Shown here one piece after another: positions 17,501-25,831 of a stretch of DNA of 64,000 nt; position 1 is the first letter of the stretch, and every line of letters starts with the position of its first letter. Both the position numbers and the translations under genes were made by a program. The notes beneath the pieces were generated by a model. It was not told where the DNA came from. It searched no databases and saw only the letters and a list, made by a program, of their open reading frames with translations. The stretch is from JBMOKU01 sp049324315 (GTDB lineage: Bacteria; Bacillota; Clostridia; Peptostreptococcales; Thermotaleaceae): contig JBMOKU010000057.1 in assembly GCA_049324315.1 (NCBI GenBank), forward strand, positions 134,461 through 198,460, read 5' to 3'.

Positions 17501-18947
17501 TATAAGAGTTAAAGATGACTTAAAAAAACTAAGAGAAACTCTTGAGAAAAGGAATGAAGAATCAACTGAAAAGAAAATCCAACTAGAAACATTTCGAAAA
17601 GAGGTCAATGATGATTACGAAAAGATTTTAAATAATCCCCCATATAAAGAACCTATAATCTTTGAGGATGTAGATGAAGATAAAAAAAACAGATTTCTAA
17701 GAGATTTAGGAGATTACAACAAATGGAAGGAACAACTCGATGAAGCTATTGCGACACTAAAAAAGGATAAAAATGACTTAGACATCATTAAAAATCGATG
17801 CGACGACAGGATTAAGGACAGGGGTATAAATCTTATTCAGGTAGATAAAACACTTCCTATTAATAAAATAACTGAATTACGCGATAAATTAGAAGATGTC
17901 TTAGTGAAGCATAAAGAATCTTTAAATGAGTCAAGTAATGCAAAGACGATGACAAAAGAGAGAGTACATATTTTGTATGATAAGTATAGCAACCCTTGGC
18001 TCAAGGGTGTTGCAGAATTTTTACTAGGACTCAAAGATAACGAGTTCAGATTATTTGAATATGGAAATATGAAATATTTGTTAGACATTAATAAAGACCA
18101 TATACAATCCCAGATAGAAATTATCGATAAGAGTATCACCGAGGTGCAAAAGGAGAAGAACAATATTGTAAATATAATTTTGCAGAAGATTAATGTTCTT
18201 ATTAGCGACCTCAATGAGTTCGATAGTAAATCAAAAATTAGCATTCAAGACAACTATAGTCCGAAGATGATACAGTTGATGATACCTAGCATCATGGAAG
18301 AAAAGAAGAAAGATCTCATAGTAAAGTACTTAGATGATATTGTATCTGAAATTGTTTTTTTACGAGAAAATGAGGAAAATATAGATTTAAAAAGAATAAG
18401 ACAATGTTTAAACGATAAATTTAGTATTAACTCTCTGCTAAATGTAGTGACTCCCTTAGATGACTATATCCTTAAGGTCTACAAACCGAAAGAAACTAAA
18501 CAATTTTCCGGTTGGGTAAAATGGGAGGATGTAGAATCTGAAACATCGGGCGGTGAAGGATCAGCAGCTTTATTATTTCTTTTTATCACTATTATGACTT
18601 TTAAGAGATATAAGACGCTAATTCAAAAAAGACAAATAGGCAGCTTTAATAATTTCTTTAATATGCCAAAGGTTCTGATAATGGATAATCCATTTGGAGA
18701 CATGTCTTCTGGACACCTGATAAAGCCTGTATTAGCATTGGCAGAGAAATATAATGTTCAATTGATTTGCTTTACAGCCATTACGGATAGATCTGTAATA
18801 GACCAATTTGAATTAGTTTACACAATGCAAACTAAATACTCTTTAGATGGACAAACCAAGGTTTTAGAAGTGGAAAAGACAAGAGACACCTATTATAATC
18901 AGGAAGAAAAAGAACTACAAACGATTATGTTCGAAATGTTGAACTAA
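14598..18947 (+). CDS. jetC: Wadjet JetC (MukB-like SMC ATPase)
   Basis: 1449 residues. Walker A NGGGKTSL at 39-46, the ABC signature SGGEGSAALLF at about 1317 and Walker B VLIMDNPF at about 1359-1366 bracket two very long coiled coils and a hinge, the SMC layout. With JetA and JetB it forms a loop-extruding motor that detects small circular DNA and delivers it to JetD for cutting. Wadjet restricts plasmid transformation. It is the last gene of the four-gene operon. Confidence 0.92.
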   Translation: MPTISKLRIVNFKFEGGVNTLRNDAFNFKNTTSVVNLINGGGKTSLIHFILQVIKPEVSIAKRKIKNYFNKDNTAHAIIEWNIDDRKLVTGIVMRKSTVAVSGVEYFTYIFEYTDRGYTIETLPILENGKVIEFNDLKPIFKNLHIPIYTDDYKYRKMLEDYGIFKDEWEFVFSLNQDEGDIDTLFKNCSTTRKVLEKWIIPNISNEAKEDTQIFISNIEKNIDNFYKLANDIANVERYKTFLVDMNQLIESVNKCEETEVCYNKALTEISAFKKTVDDLYKNIDKIVADKDHELEEVNQEIAIIHFKINSFEYSKKKHKLDQMNNDLSSLIEIIKGISEAIAKLEYQRKLYEGASLYTSVTYYKNQIIKLETELQALRLKNEEVSTLLNQVKYSIKVMYQDQLKKDEDKLTYENDRFVKICEEIAAKNEAKNETSNEINEIQKRIDEHSRKIDGFNKFQNEVRNNIMTKYPNPVMLIEKNHLEYFKSLRNEMQDQYTNNSNEMDRLEEENVRINNDLENIHNRILQLKEEQINIENAIGRYSDDLLKVLKHIGRYGYDEKTLFESSIVESLKLQKNSLQLDKQQIDKQLIKTREQIKSIERGAFNTSEQLLDVLKENEIEYQLGLNWLKLQEKNSRERYMQLNPLIPYSVIIPEKYMKVIRTINFDSVDSLCSIVIKENLTTESIGDIEKSLIKVNHSNYFILPFYNDVIVDNDQFNSFRERLRENAIRLEKDSNDLESEIDGRKKAIDVLLAFTEQYNKDSLPSLIEKRDQIMDKTAKEDALKNVLITNGEENTKLVKSLRKKNDEIKEVISEISDDIQKLENYFVLEVEFNNHSDLKGRLGTEKKERNNYLNQLSEQLSQLQAEKETSLVNRTKIENEIERIEGELTQYISIKETEVLADDIQDLKAKEKGLENQLNREGLGNIKNIEDDIANYTTQMNRELDAIKELEVPLEEIRAITYDVNIYIRVKDDLKKLRETLEKRNEESTEKKIQLETFRKEVNDDYEKILNNPPYKEPIIFEDVDEDKKNRFLRDLGDYNKWKEQLDEAIATLKKDKNDLDIIKNRCDDRIKDRGINLIQVDKTLPINKITELRDKLEDVLVKHKESLNESSNAKTMTKERVHILYDKYSNPWLKGVAEFLLGLKDNEFRLFEYGNMKYLLDINKDHIQSQIEIIDKSITEVQKEKNNIVNIILQKINVLISDLNEFDSKSKISIQDNYSPKMIQLMIPSIMEEKKKDLIVKYLDDIVSEIVFLRENEENIDLKRIRQCLNDKFSINSLLNVVTPLDDYILKVYKPKETKQFSGWVKWEDVESETSGGEGSAALLFLFITIMTFKRYKTLIQKRQIGSFNNFFNMPKVLIMDNPFGDMSSGHLIKPVLALAEKYNVQLICFTAITDRSVIDQFELVYTMQTKYSLDGQTKVLEVEKTRDTYYNQEEKELQTIMFEMLN

Positions 18948-19050
18948 CTAAAATGGAATAAGTGAGAATGTTTTTGAATATACACCATTTTAACGGGTAT
19001 ATAAAAATTATAGCGTGCTTTAATCATAGTATAAAGAGGGTGGCAGTGTT

Positions 19051-19233
19051 ATGTTCCAAAACTTATATAAAATTAGATACCTTAAAGATATTTATCAAGA
19101 TAAATTGATTGATATTTCTACATTATTTGTTTTAAAACAGAAGTTTCAAGCATCTATGGAAAAAAGGAAATTTCAAAAAATATTGATAATTAGAGATTTT
19201 TTAATAGGGGTCTCGCCAGCATTTCCGACTTAA
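19051..19233 (+). CDS. Small hypothetical protein (60 aa)
   Basis: It opens with ATG after GAGGGTGG, a good ribosome site. It is rich in Lys, Ile and Phe, with no recognised domain. Its last ten codons lie inside the long hairpin at 19202-19253, which suggests the end of the frame is accidental and the gene is a remnant or spurious. Confidence 0.25.
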   Translation: MFQNLYKIRYLKDIYQDKLIDISTLFVLKQKFQASMEKRKFQKILIIRDFLIGVSPAFPT

Positions 19234-19253
19234 TGCTGGTGAGACCCCTATTA
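19202..19253. terminator. Long perfect hairpin between convergent units
   Basis: 21-bp arms (TAATAGGGGTCTCGCCAGCA on the left) with one G-U pair around a 10-nt loop. It lies between the Wadjet operon (+) and the XRE gene (-), so a bidirectional terminator is likely. It lacks a clean T-run, so a transposon relic is also possible. Confidence 0.5.
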
Positions 19254-19582
19254 GATAAAATGTCGGTTTTAGGAAATATATTTGCGAATGTCTTTCTGTG
19301 TAGTTGGCTTTTTAAAAAAGTGGTTAGTAACTTTAAAAATATGAAATATGCAAAGCGTCTGTAATTTTTATGGTGATCTATAGCTTCGGTGGGACCTAAT
19401 GAATAATCCGGAGCATTTAGAGCATCTACACGCAAATATGCGGAAGAACCCTTGTAGATAAAGTATAGTCCATTTAACGGAACCACTCTTCATTACTAAT
19501 TTACGCTTTCTAAATGATATAGAATAAATTGGTTCAATTGGATAAAGTGATACTAAGGACTTAACAAGCGCCTTATTACTAC
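19254..19582. other. Non-coding stretch
   Basis: No supported gene. A 98-codon minus-strand frame crosses it (19190-19486) with a protein-like central run (YLRVDALNAPDYSLGPTEAI), possibly a decayed gene fragment, but with no ribosome site I trust. Confidence 0.3.
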
Positions 19583-19804
19583 CTATTTATTAAATAGTTC
19601 TTCAATACTTACACCTAGAGCTTTTGCAAAGCCTTCGATTTGGTAATCAAAAATCGGTCTTATTTGACTTTCGATCTTAGAAACCCTAGACTGATCTATT
19701 TCAATACCTTGAATATTAAGGCGCGCGGTTAATTGCTCTTGAGTAATTCCTTTTTTCTTTCGCATTTCTTTAATCTTTCGCCCCAAAACATTTCTTTTCT
19801 GCAT
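19583..19804 (-). CDS. XRE-family helix-turn-helix regulator
   Basis: 73 residues from the ATG at 19804 (in-frame ATGs at 19813, 19819 and 19873 are alternatives). The HTH lies at about 10-50 (IKEMRKKKGITQEQLTARLN, then DQSRVSKIES), the Cro/C1 type. Divergent from the GHKL-ATPase gene with about 120 nt between, so it is a likely repressor of that gene; such controllers are common beside defence genes. Confidence 0.85.
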   Translation of the reverse strand: MQKRNVLGRKIKEMRKKKGITQEQLTARLNIQGIEIDQSRVSKIESQIRPIFDYQIEGFAKALGVSIEELFNK

Positions 19805-19922
19805 AATTATCATTCCCATAATGTGTATGTTATGTATTAATTTTAAATAAAAGAAGATAATAAAATATGACAAATGGACATATTGATGTTTTTTATTTTG
19901 ATAAGAAAGTTAGGTGAACAGC

Positions 19923-21572
19923 TTGCAGTCATATAAACCACAGGTAAAGGACATATCACTTTTTCGAGAAATTGCTCAGAATATTGTTAACCCCTTGGAG
20001 GTACTAAGAGAAGCGATAAGTAATTCTCATGATGCAGAAGCAAAAAATATCTCAATAATTGTGTATAGAAATAATGCAGGAAAATTTGTTTTGGAGATTC
20101 AAGATGATGGAAGAGGAATGACTTTTGATAATATTCATAGGTTTTTTAATCTAGGTGATTCAGATAAAGATAAAATAGGTATTGGAGAGAAAGGACTAGG
20201 AACTAAAACGTATTTCAAAAGCGAAAGGATCATATTATTTACGCAAATAAGAAATGGAGAGGCATACAGAGCAATAATGGAAAAACCCTGGGAGTCACTA
20301 TGTAATAATAAAATGCCCGAATATATGATTGAACCCTGTGAAACACAGATCGGCAAAGGGGGGACATCCATATCAATCGAAGGTTATGTCATAGATAATC
20401 CAGAGAAATATTATAATTTTGATACAATAATGGATTATATTTTATGGTTTACAGCTGTAGGAAGTTTTAAAACGTACTTTGCCAATTATGCAGAATTACA
20501 TAAATATGTTCACAATATGCAAATCGCACCAAGGGTTTTTATTGAGGATCGAGTTTTAGGGATAAAAGAGGAGATAGCGGGGACTCACCAGTTTTATCCA
20601 CCACAAGAGAAACCCAAGGAAGATCCATGTGAATTAATCTATAAAAAGTCAGTGAATTATTGTAGGCATTTTGGCCCGTATCATAGAGCTACTAATATAA
20701 ACGGTGAGTATGTATCTTTTCAAATGTATGGAACAGTTTCAGGAATAAACTGCAGAAAAAAGATTGTTAAGCTTAGACAGGGAGAAACACTTAAATCTCG
20801 ATTTGGAATATATCTGGCTAAAGACTTTATACCCTTTACCAGAAAAGTAAGTCTTATGACGGATGTAAATTACCAGCACTATCATTTGTTGATTAATTCT
20901 CAAGTATTTGAACTTACTGCTGATAGAAATAATTTATCTAATCAAGATGACCCAAAAGTAAAGTGGGTATTTGAGCAAACAAAAAAAATAATAAATGAGG
21001 ATATTATTCCTTTAGCAGAAGAGGGATATTTCAGTCTAAGAAGAACCGAGGAAATTGAATATTCAGTGTCGGATAAGCATAGAAAGTTAAATGAGAGACT
21101 AGAGGGCTTTGATAAGATTGATGATTTAAATGTTAATAATTTTCCTGTAACTAAGCGACCTGATAACGAGTCACAAGTTGCTTTATTGTTTACAGCGATA
21201 ATAGCGAATGAAGAATATAAGCAATCAATAAAGTATATTGACAGGATTGGGCATTATTCACATCAATCTGCTACTGACATGATATGTCTTGATAATGAAA
21301 GCAAAAAAGTACTAGTAGAAGTGGAATATAAATTAAGTAATCTTTTTAAACATGACCATCCATATGAAACTTTCGACTATGTAGTATGTTGGACTGTAGA
21401 TCTAGAAATAAATGAGAAAAAGAAATTAAGGGATGGAAATACTTTATGTTTAAATTGGGAAGATGATGAATGGATTTTAAAATATGGGACCCAAAAGATA
21501 ATTCCTGTTATTGAACTGAAGAAAATTGTTCAAAACTTCAAAGGGATAAGACCTAACATAGTGAATGCTTAG
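19923..21572 (+). CDS. GHKL-ATPase protein with nuclease-like C-terminus, candidate defence gene
   Basis: 549 residues. The N-terminal half is a Hsp90/MORC-type GHKL ATPase: N-box LREAISNSHDA (E30, N34), G1 loop DDGRGM (61-66), G2 loop GIGEKGLGT (86-94). The last ~110 residues contain TDMICLD followed by VLVEVEYKL, an acidic-then-ExK pattern like PD-(D/E)XK nucleases. TTG 19923 is chosen because AGGTGA ends 5 nt upstream; the in-frame GTG at 19914 sits inside that site. It sits in a defence island next to an XRE regulator. A single-protein anti-phage or anti-plasmid system is inferred; I do not recognise a named family. Confidence 0.7.
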   Translation: MQSYKPQVKDISLFREIAQNIVNPLEVLREAISNSHDAEAKNISIIVYRNNAGKFVLEIQDDGRGMTFDNIHRFFNLGDSDKDKIGIGEKGLGTKTYFKSERIILFTQIRNGEAYRAIMEKPWESLCNNKMPEYMIEPCETQIGKGGTSISIEGYVIDNPEKYYNFDTIMDYILWFTAVGSFKTYFANYAELHKYVHNMQIAPRVFIEDRVLGIKEEIAGTHQFYPPQEKPKEDPCELIYKKSVNYCRHFGPYHRATNINGEYVSFQMYGTVSGINCRKKIVKLRQGETLKSRFGIYLAKDFIPFTRKVSLMTDVNYQHYHLLINSQVFELTADRNNLSNQDDPKVKWVFEQTKKIINEDIIPLAEEGYFSLRRTEEIEYSVSDKHRKLNERLEGFDKIDDLNVNNFPVTKRPDNESQVALLFTAIIANEEYKQSIKYIDRIGHYSHQSATDMICLDNESKKVLVEVEYKLSNLFKHDHPYETFDYVVCWTVDLEINEKKKLRDGNTLCLNWEDDEWILKYGTQKIIPVIELKKIVQNFKGIRPNIVNA

Positions 21573-22090
21573 TTATATAAATTCTAGCCGCTAATTACCA
21601 CCTAAAATCATTTAAAATTTATGTTATTATGCAAACATAAATTCTAATTAAAGTAAAACTATTTTGAAATTCAAAGTTAACAAAAACCGATGTCAAAATT
21701 AGGCAGCGGTTTATTTTTTTCCCTAAGTAATCATATATCCCTTTCCTTTCTCAAGAAAACAATAGGTAATTCAAATATTTTTATAAAACGGCACACATTG
21801 CAATGTCGAAAAACGAAGATATTTGACGAACGATTGTTGGAGGTGTAGTTTTGTAGCATAACGAATAAATGAAATAAAGTAAAAATTGTATTCTATTATT
21901 CTAAGGACATTACATTCTATTGTGGACGATAGTGGGAGTATGTAATTTCAAGAGTATGCTTATCTATGATATATCTAATGTCTATCCTGAAAACTACTTT
22001 GTTATGGAAGGCGTAAAAAGCCAAAAAGATATCAAACCCAAGCGAATGATTGGGCATTGAAAAGAATAATCTTTGGAATTAAATAGATGC
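21573..22090. other. Non-coding stretch with a gene remnant
   Basis: No intact gene. At 21803 the frame MSKNEDI-stop-RTIVGGVV resembles the fragment at 6346 (both share ATGTCGAA, then GAAGA, then GGTGTA), so the two may be remnants of the same small gene family. Near 21960-22060 a stop-free run contains YDISNVYPENYFVMEG. Just before 22091 is the boundary of the IS110 element. Confidence 0.3.
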
Positions 22091-23323
22091 TTAAGCTGTA
22101 CTTGTCCCGATTTGTTGTTCAATATTAACATTATATCCAAGCGCTTCGAGTCGTTGGATGGATTTTTTCACAATCTCGTTTTTTCGGCGCTGCTCAAAGA
22201 AGTCTGGGCCAAGTTCTTGATAAGGAATGTTAGATTTAAGCATATGATACACAATTGTAAGGATAGTATGAGCCACTGCTACAGTAGCACGATTTTTCCC
22301 TCTCCTTGCTGCAATTCTGGAGTATTGAGAACTAAAATAGGTATCTTTTAGATGACCGGCCACTTTAGCACACTCTATTAATGTAGCTTTGAGTATATCG
22401 CTTCCCTTGCGGGTTTTCCCACTTTTACGTTTACCTGCACTTTCATTATTGCCAGGACACAGGCCAGCCCATGAAGCAAGATGAGCAGCAGATGGAAATT
22501 GATTCATATTGATTCCAATTTCCGCGATGATAACTTGCGCGCTGCGTTCACCAACTCCAGGAATAGAGTCGACAAGACACACTTGTTCGTTGAGCGGGTT
22601 CATTCTTCTTTGGATCTCTTGATCAAGTGAAAGGATTTGTGTGTCAAGAGTATCAATATGCTCGAGCATTAGGCGTAACATTAGCCTTTGATGATTACCC
22701 ATAAAACCATGGAGCGCTTCTTCAATTTGCGGTATTTTCTTACGCATTTGTCTACATGCTTTATCTGCTATAGCTTGGACGTCATTACAGCCAGCTACGA
22801 GCATATCAAGCATTTGACGGGATGATTTGCCATCGATTTCGCTTACAACGGAAGCTAACTTAATGTTTGCACCTTCAAGTACCTTTTGTATGCGATTCAA
22901 CTCTCTGGCACGCTCCTGCACCATGCTTCTGCGATAGCGTACAAGTTCCTTGAGTTCGCGTTGCTCGCGCTTAGGAATAAAGCTTCCATTCAGCAAGCCG
23001 TGACGCAATAAATCAGCAATCCACTCTGAGTCCTTGACGTCAGTTTTACGACCGGGTACAGCTTTTATATGTTGAGCATTAACAACTAAAGCAGGTATCT
23101 CCTCCATTTCCAAAAGATTGTAGATTGGTTTCCAGTATGAACCTGTTGCTTCCATAGCGACGCATTGACAATCAACGCTTTTTAACCAGTCAATTAAGGA
23201 AAGAAGCGATAAGGTCATCGTACTGAAGCTCCTAATCTCCTTCTTTTTACCTGTAAGTACACAGGCAACGATTGAGTTTTTGTGAACATCCATACCACAA
23301 CAGCGCTCGTAAATTACATTCAT
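22091..23323 (-). CDS. IS110-family transposase
   Basis: 410 residues. N-terminal RuvC-like DEDD catalytic set: D12 in GMDVHK, E59 in MEATGSYWKP, D95 and D98 in KTDVKDSE. The C-terminal transposase_20 domain has DSIPGVGERSA, then LASWAGLCPG and ESAGKRKSGKTRKGS with the serine region. The protein cuts and joins DNA under guidance of a bridge RNA from the element. The gene looks intact. Confidence 0.93.
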   Translation of the reverse strand: MNVIYERCCGMDVHKNSIVACVLTGKKKEIRSFSTMTLSLLSLIDWLKSVDCQCVAMEATGSYWKPIYNLLEMEEIPALVVNAQHIKAVPGRKTDVKDSEWIADLLRHGLLNGSFIPKREQRELKELVRYRRSMVQERARELNRIQKVLEGANIKLASVVSEIDGKSSRQMLDMLVAGCNDVQAIADKACRQMRKKIPQIEEALHGFMGNHQRLMLRLMLEHIDTLDTQILSLDQEIQRRMNPLNEQVCLVDSIPGVGERSAQVIIAEIGINMNQFPSAAHLASWAGLCPGNNESAGKRKSGKTRKGSDILKATLIECAKVAGHLKDTYFSSQYSRIAARRGKNRATVAVAHTILTIVYHMLKSNIPYQELGPDFFEQRRKNEIVKKSIQRLEALGYNVNIEQQIGTSTA

Positions 23324-23590
23324 TGAGAGACCTCCAATGATTCAAAATTTACGGCGGGCTTCCTTGAACATATTAATCTACCCTGCGTGCTCATGGCAAC
23401 AATTTGTGGTTCAAGCAGGAAGCCTTAGTCAGTCTATAATTTCGGGCTCAAAGCACCAAGACATTCCGACCTTATGCCGTATATCAATAACATACCCATA
23501 AGAAGAGTGTTTTCATGCCTTTGATGGTGCGGGGTACCGCATGGGGGTCTATAATGCGAAGGTAGATTAAACTTCATAATAGAAATTATA
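23324..23590 (-). ncRNA. Probable IS110 bridge-RNA region
   Basis: Known IS110 elements encode a bridge RNA in the non-coding end upstream of the recombinase. This stretch has no ORF on the minus strand and several short complementary segments (for example GCGGGCTTCC near 23354 with GGAAGCC near 23421). Its position is right; the guide loops are not resolved by eye. Confidence 0.4.
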
Positions 23591-23617
23591 GGAAGATTTA
23601 TGGAGGGAGTTAAAAAT

Positions 23618-25159
23618 ATGGCTGAAAAGATAAACTTAGATGCATTAATATCTAGAGAAGATTTAGCGATAACAGAAACTAATACAAGAGGTCGACGTAA
23701 AGACTCTGTTTCATCAGTAGACTTACAAGTAAATGAATTCTTCTTTTTAAACATTAATAAACCTGATTTTCAACGCGAAACTACTGAGTGGGATTACATA
23801 AAGATAGCTAATTTTATTAGTAGTTTTTTGAACAATGAATTAATTCCGGCTGTTATTTTATGGCAAAGCACAGCAGGAAATATTTTTGTAATTGATGGAG
23901 CTCATAGACTTAGTGCATTAATAGCTTGGATTAATAATGATTATGGCGATGGGATAATTTCGAGAAAAGTATATAATGGAAATATTCCAGATGAGCAAAT
24001 CAAAATAGCTGAAAAGGCAAGGAAATACATAGAAAAAAAGTTAGGTTCATATCAAACATTTAAAGATGCATTACAAAACCCAAATCTATATAAAGAAGAA
24101 ACTGTAAAGGTTGCAAGAATGTTAAGTAGTGCTGCCATACAATTACAATGGGTAGAAGGCGATGTATCATCTGCAGAAAGGTCATTTTTTAATATCAATC
24201 AACAGGCAACACCAATTAACAAGACGGAATTAACGCTTATTGAATCGAGAAAAAAACCTACTTGTATTGCAGCTAGAGCTATTATGAGAAGTGGATTAGG
24301 ACACAAATACTGGGCAGGCTTTCCAAAAGAAAATCAACTGGAAATTGAATCTATTTCTAATGAGATATATAGTATTATGTTTTTGCCAAAATTGCAAACA
24401 CCAATTAAAACTCTTGATATCCCTATGTGTGGAAAGCATAACCACAATGCTCTGCCAATAATCTTTGAATTTGTTAATATATGCAATTCAGATCATAACA
24501 ATAATGAAGATGACATAGACGGAAGTTTAACGGTCTTGCATCTTAAGCAAACAAGAAAAATTATTAGAATGTTAAATAGCAACCATGCTTCTTCTCTAGG
24601 TTTACATCCAATAGTATATTTTTATGCTAGGAATGGTTCCTTTAGAGTATCAGCTTTTTATGCTTTTGTTTTGTTTGTTATGGAGCTGGATCAAAAACGA
24701 AAAAAAGATTTGTTTATAAAACACAGAAAGAATTTTGAGAGAATTTTTTATGATAATAGCGATGCTGTTCAAATAATAGCAAGGAGAAAAAGAAGTGCAA
24801 AAAATGGTATGGCTAAGGTAAAAGACTTCTTTTTTGAAATACTAAATACTTTAGAAAAAGGTGTAGAGAGAGACAAAGTAATGGATACAATACGGGCAAA
24901 GAAAGATTATGATTTTTTACCGACGAATATTAATTTTGAAGAAAACGAATCAGAAGTAGATTTTAATGCGTCACAAAAAAGTGAGATTTTTATTATGAGT
25001 TCTATAAAAACAGCACCAAAATGTGCTATTTGTGGGGGGTATCTACATAAAAACTCTATATCAATTGATCATATAGAACGAAAACAAGATGGAGGTATTG
25101 CGACTTTAGATAATGGACAATTGAGTCATCCATATTGCAATACAGGGTATAAAAACTAA
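23618..25159 (+). CDS. DUF262-HNH nuclease, candidate modified-DNA or phage restriction protein
   Basis: 513 residues from ATG 23618; an in-frame ATG at 23600 is bypassed because GGAGGG (23602-23607) is the ribosome site. The N-terminal DUF262/ParB-like domain has FQRE at 51-54 and the nucleotide-binding DGAHRLSA at 93-100. The C-terminal HNH has a CxxC zinc pair (C469, C472), SIDHIERK with H485, and a closing HPYC. The arrangement parallels GmrSD-type and related DUF262-HNH defence proteins. It stands alone, between IS110 and a structured element. The restriction role is inferred. Confidence 0.78.
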   Translation: MAEKINLDALISREDLAITETNTRGRRKDSVSSVDLQVNEFFFLNINKPDFQRETTEWDYIKIANFISSFLNNELIPAVILWQSTAGNIFVIDGAHRLSALIAWINNDYGDGIISRKVYNGNIPDEQIKIAEKARKYIEKKLGSYQTFKDALQNPNLYKEETVKVARMLSSAAIQLQWVEGDVSSAERSFFNINQQATPINKTELTLIESRKKPTCIAARAIMRSGLGHKYWAGFPKENQLEIESISNEIYSIMFLPKLQTPIKTLDIPMCGKHNHNALPIIFEFVNICNSDHNNNEDDIDGSLTVLHLKQTRKIIRMLNSNHASSLGLHPIVYFYARNGSFRVSAFYAFVLFVMELDQKRKKDLFIKHRKNFERIFYDNSDAVQIIARRKRSAKNGMAKVKDFFFEILNTLEKGVERDKVMDTIRAKKDYDFLPTNINFEENESEVDFNASQKSEIFIMSSIKTAPKCAICGGYLHKNSISIDHIERKQDGGIATLDNGQLSHPYCNTGYKN

Positions 25160-25255
25160 ATTTTTCTGTTAAGAATGCAGCATTATTTATTTTACTTTCT
25201 CATTATCTATAATTGGGATAATAATTAGATAATAGGTTTTGTGATATAGAAAGAG

Positions 25256-25455
25256 CATATTCATTCAGGAAGGACTTCCCTTGCAGTCCATGGTTGAACC
25301 ATCAGCAAAACTCAGCGAAGCAAATGAAGGAGGGATGTCTTATGATACTTAAAGGCATAAAAGATTTGATAAAGAGAGTTAGATACACAGGTGTTACAGT
25401 CAACATAGGCTTTATTGGATTGAACTTCGCTGGGGGTTCTTCCTGAGTGAATATG
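25256..25455 (+). ncRNA. Structured ~200-nt element with nested stems around a small ORF
   Basis: Outer arms CATATTCATTCAGGAAG (from 25256) and CTTCCTGAGTGAATATG (to 25455) pair over about 19 bp with G-U wobbles. An inner perfect 8-bp stem joins CAGCGAAG (25313-25320) to CTTCGCTG (25425-25432), and ATGGTT-G-AACCAT forms a side hairpin (about 25290). A strong ribosome site and 34-codon ORF lie in the enclosed region. It may be a regulatory RNA, a MITE-like insertion, or a structured mRNA for the peptide. No class recognised. Confidence 0.55.
25342..25446 (+). CDS. 34-residue basic/hydrophobic peptide
   Basis: Preceded by a near-perfect AAGGAGGG (25327-25334) at 7 nt from ATG. The N-terminal half is basic and amphipathic (MILKGIKDLIKRVRYTG), the C-terminal half hydrophobic (VTVNIGFIGLNFAGGSS). 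The stop codon lies in the right arm of the outer stem. A small membrane toxin, a signal peptide, or a leader peptide are all possible; no homologue recalled. Confidence 0.5.
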   Translation: MILKGIKDLIKRVRYTGVTVNIGFIGLNFAGGSS

Positions 25456-25831
25456 AAAAAAAGATTAAAAGGATATAAAAATTTAATGAAACTATGGGGA
25501 AGATATGATCAAGGCTATAAAACCAGGTTCCCGTTATTCATAAGCTGAACATATTGTTTATAACGCATAATTGATAATATGAGTATGAAATATCTTCAAA
25601 AAGTTTGGACTGTGATGAGGTGAAAAGTATCAAAGTAACTGCGGCTTTCTGTGGAAATGAGTGTTCTCAGTGTATATGCCTTGCCACGCTGTTATGTGAT
25701 ATATTAGAAGTTTATATAGAGTAAATCAGGGTCGTCCCCAGTCGCGCAATTTACGATGTATGTTGATTTCATGCCAGCTTTTGAATATACTTTATTATGT
25801 AGAAGTATATTATTTTGGAGGTGTAAAAAAC
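25456..25831. other. Leader stretch before the sce7726 operon
   Basis: No gene above 40 codons that I can support. A GTG-started 34-codon frame at 25620-25724 encodes a cysteine cluster (CGNECSQCIC), but its ribosome site is poor. The promoter of the next operon should be here. Confidence 0.3.

Larger units (their letters stand above)
22085..23590 (-). mobile_element. IS110-family insertion sequence (limits approximate)
   Basis: An IS110 recombinase gene on the minus strand, with about 270 nt of non-coding DNA upstream of it. IS110 elements have no long inverted repeats or target duplications, so the ends cannot be set from one copy. It is nested inside the Tn7-like transposon, between the GHKL gene and the DUF262-HNH gene. 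Confidence 0.75.

Noticed and set aside
19190..19486. 98-codon minus-strand frame
   Set aside because: Runs through the long hairpin and lacks a ribosome site; at most a decayed fragment.
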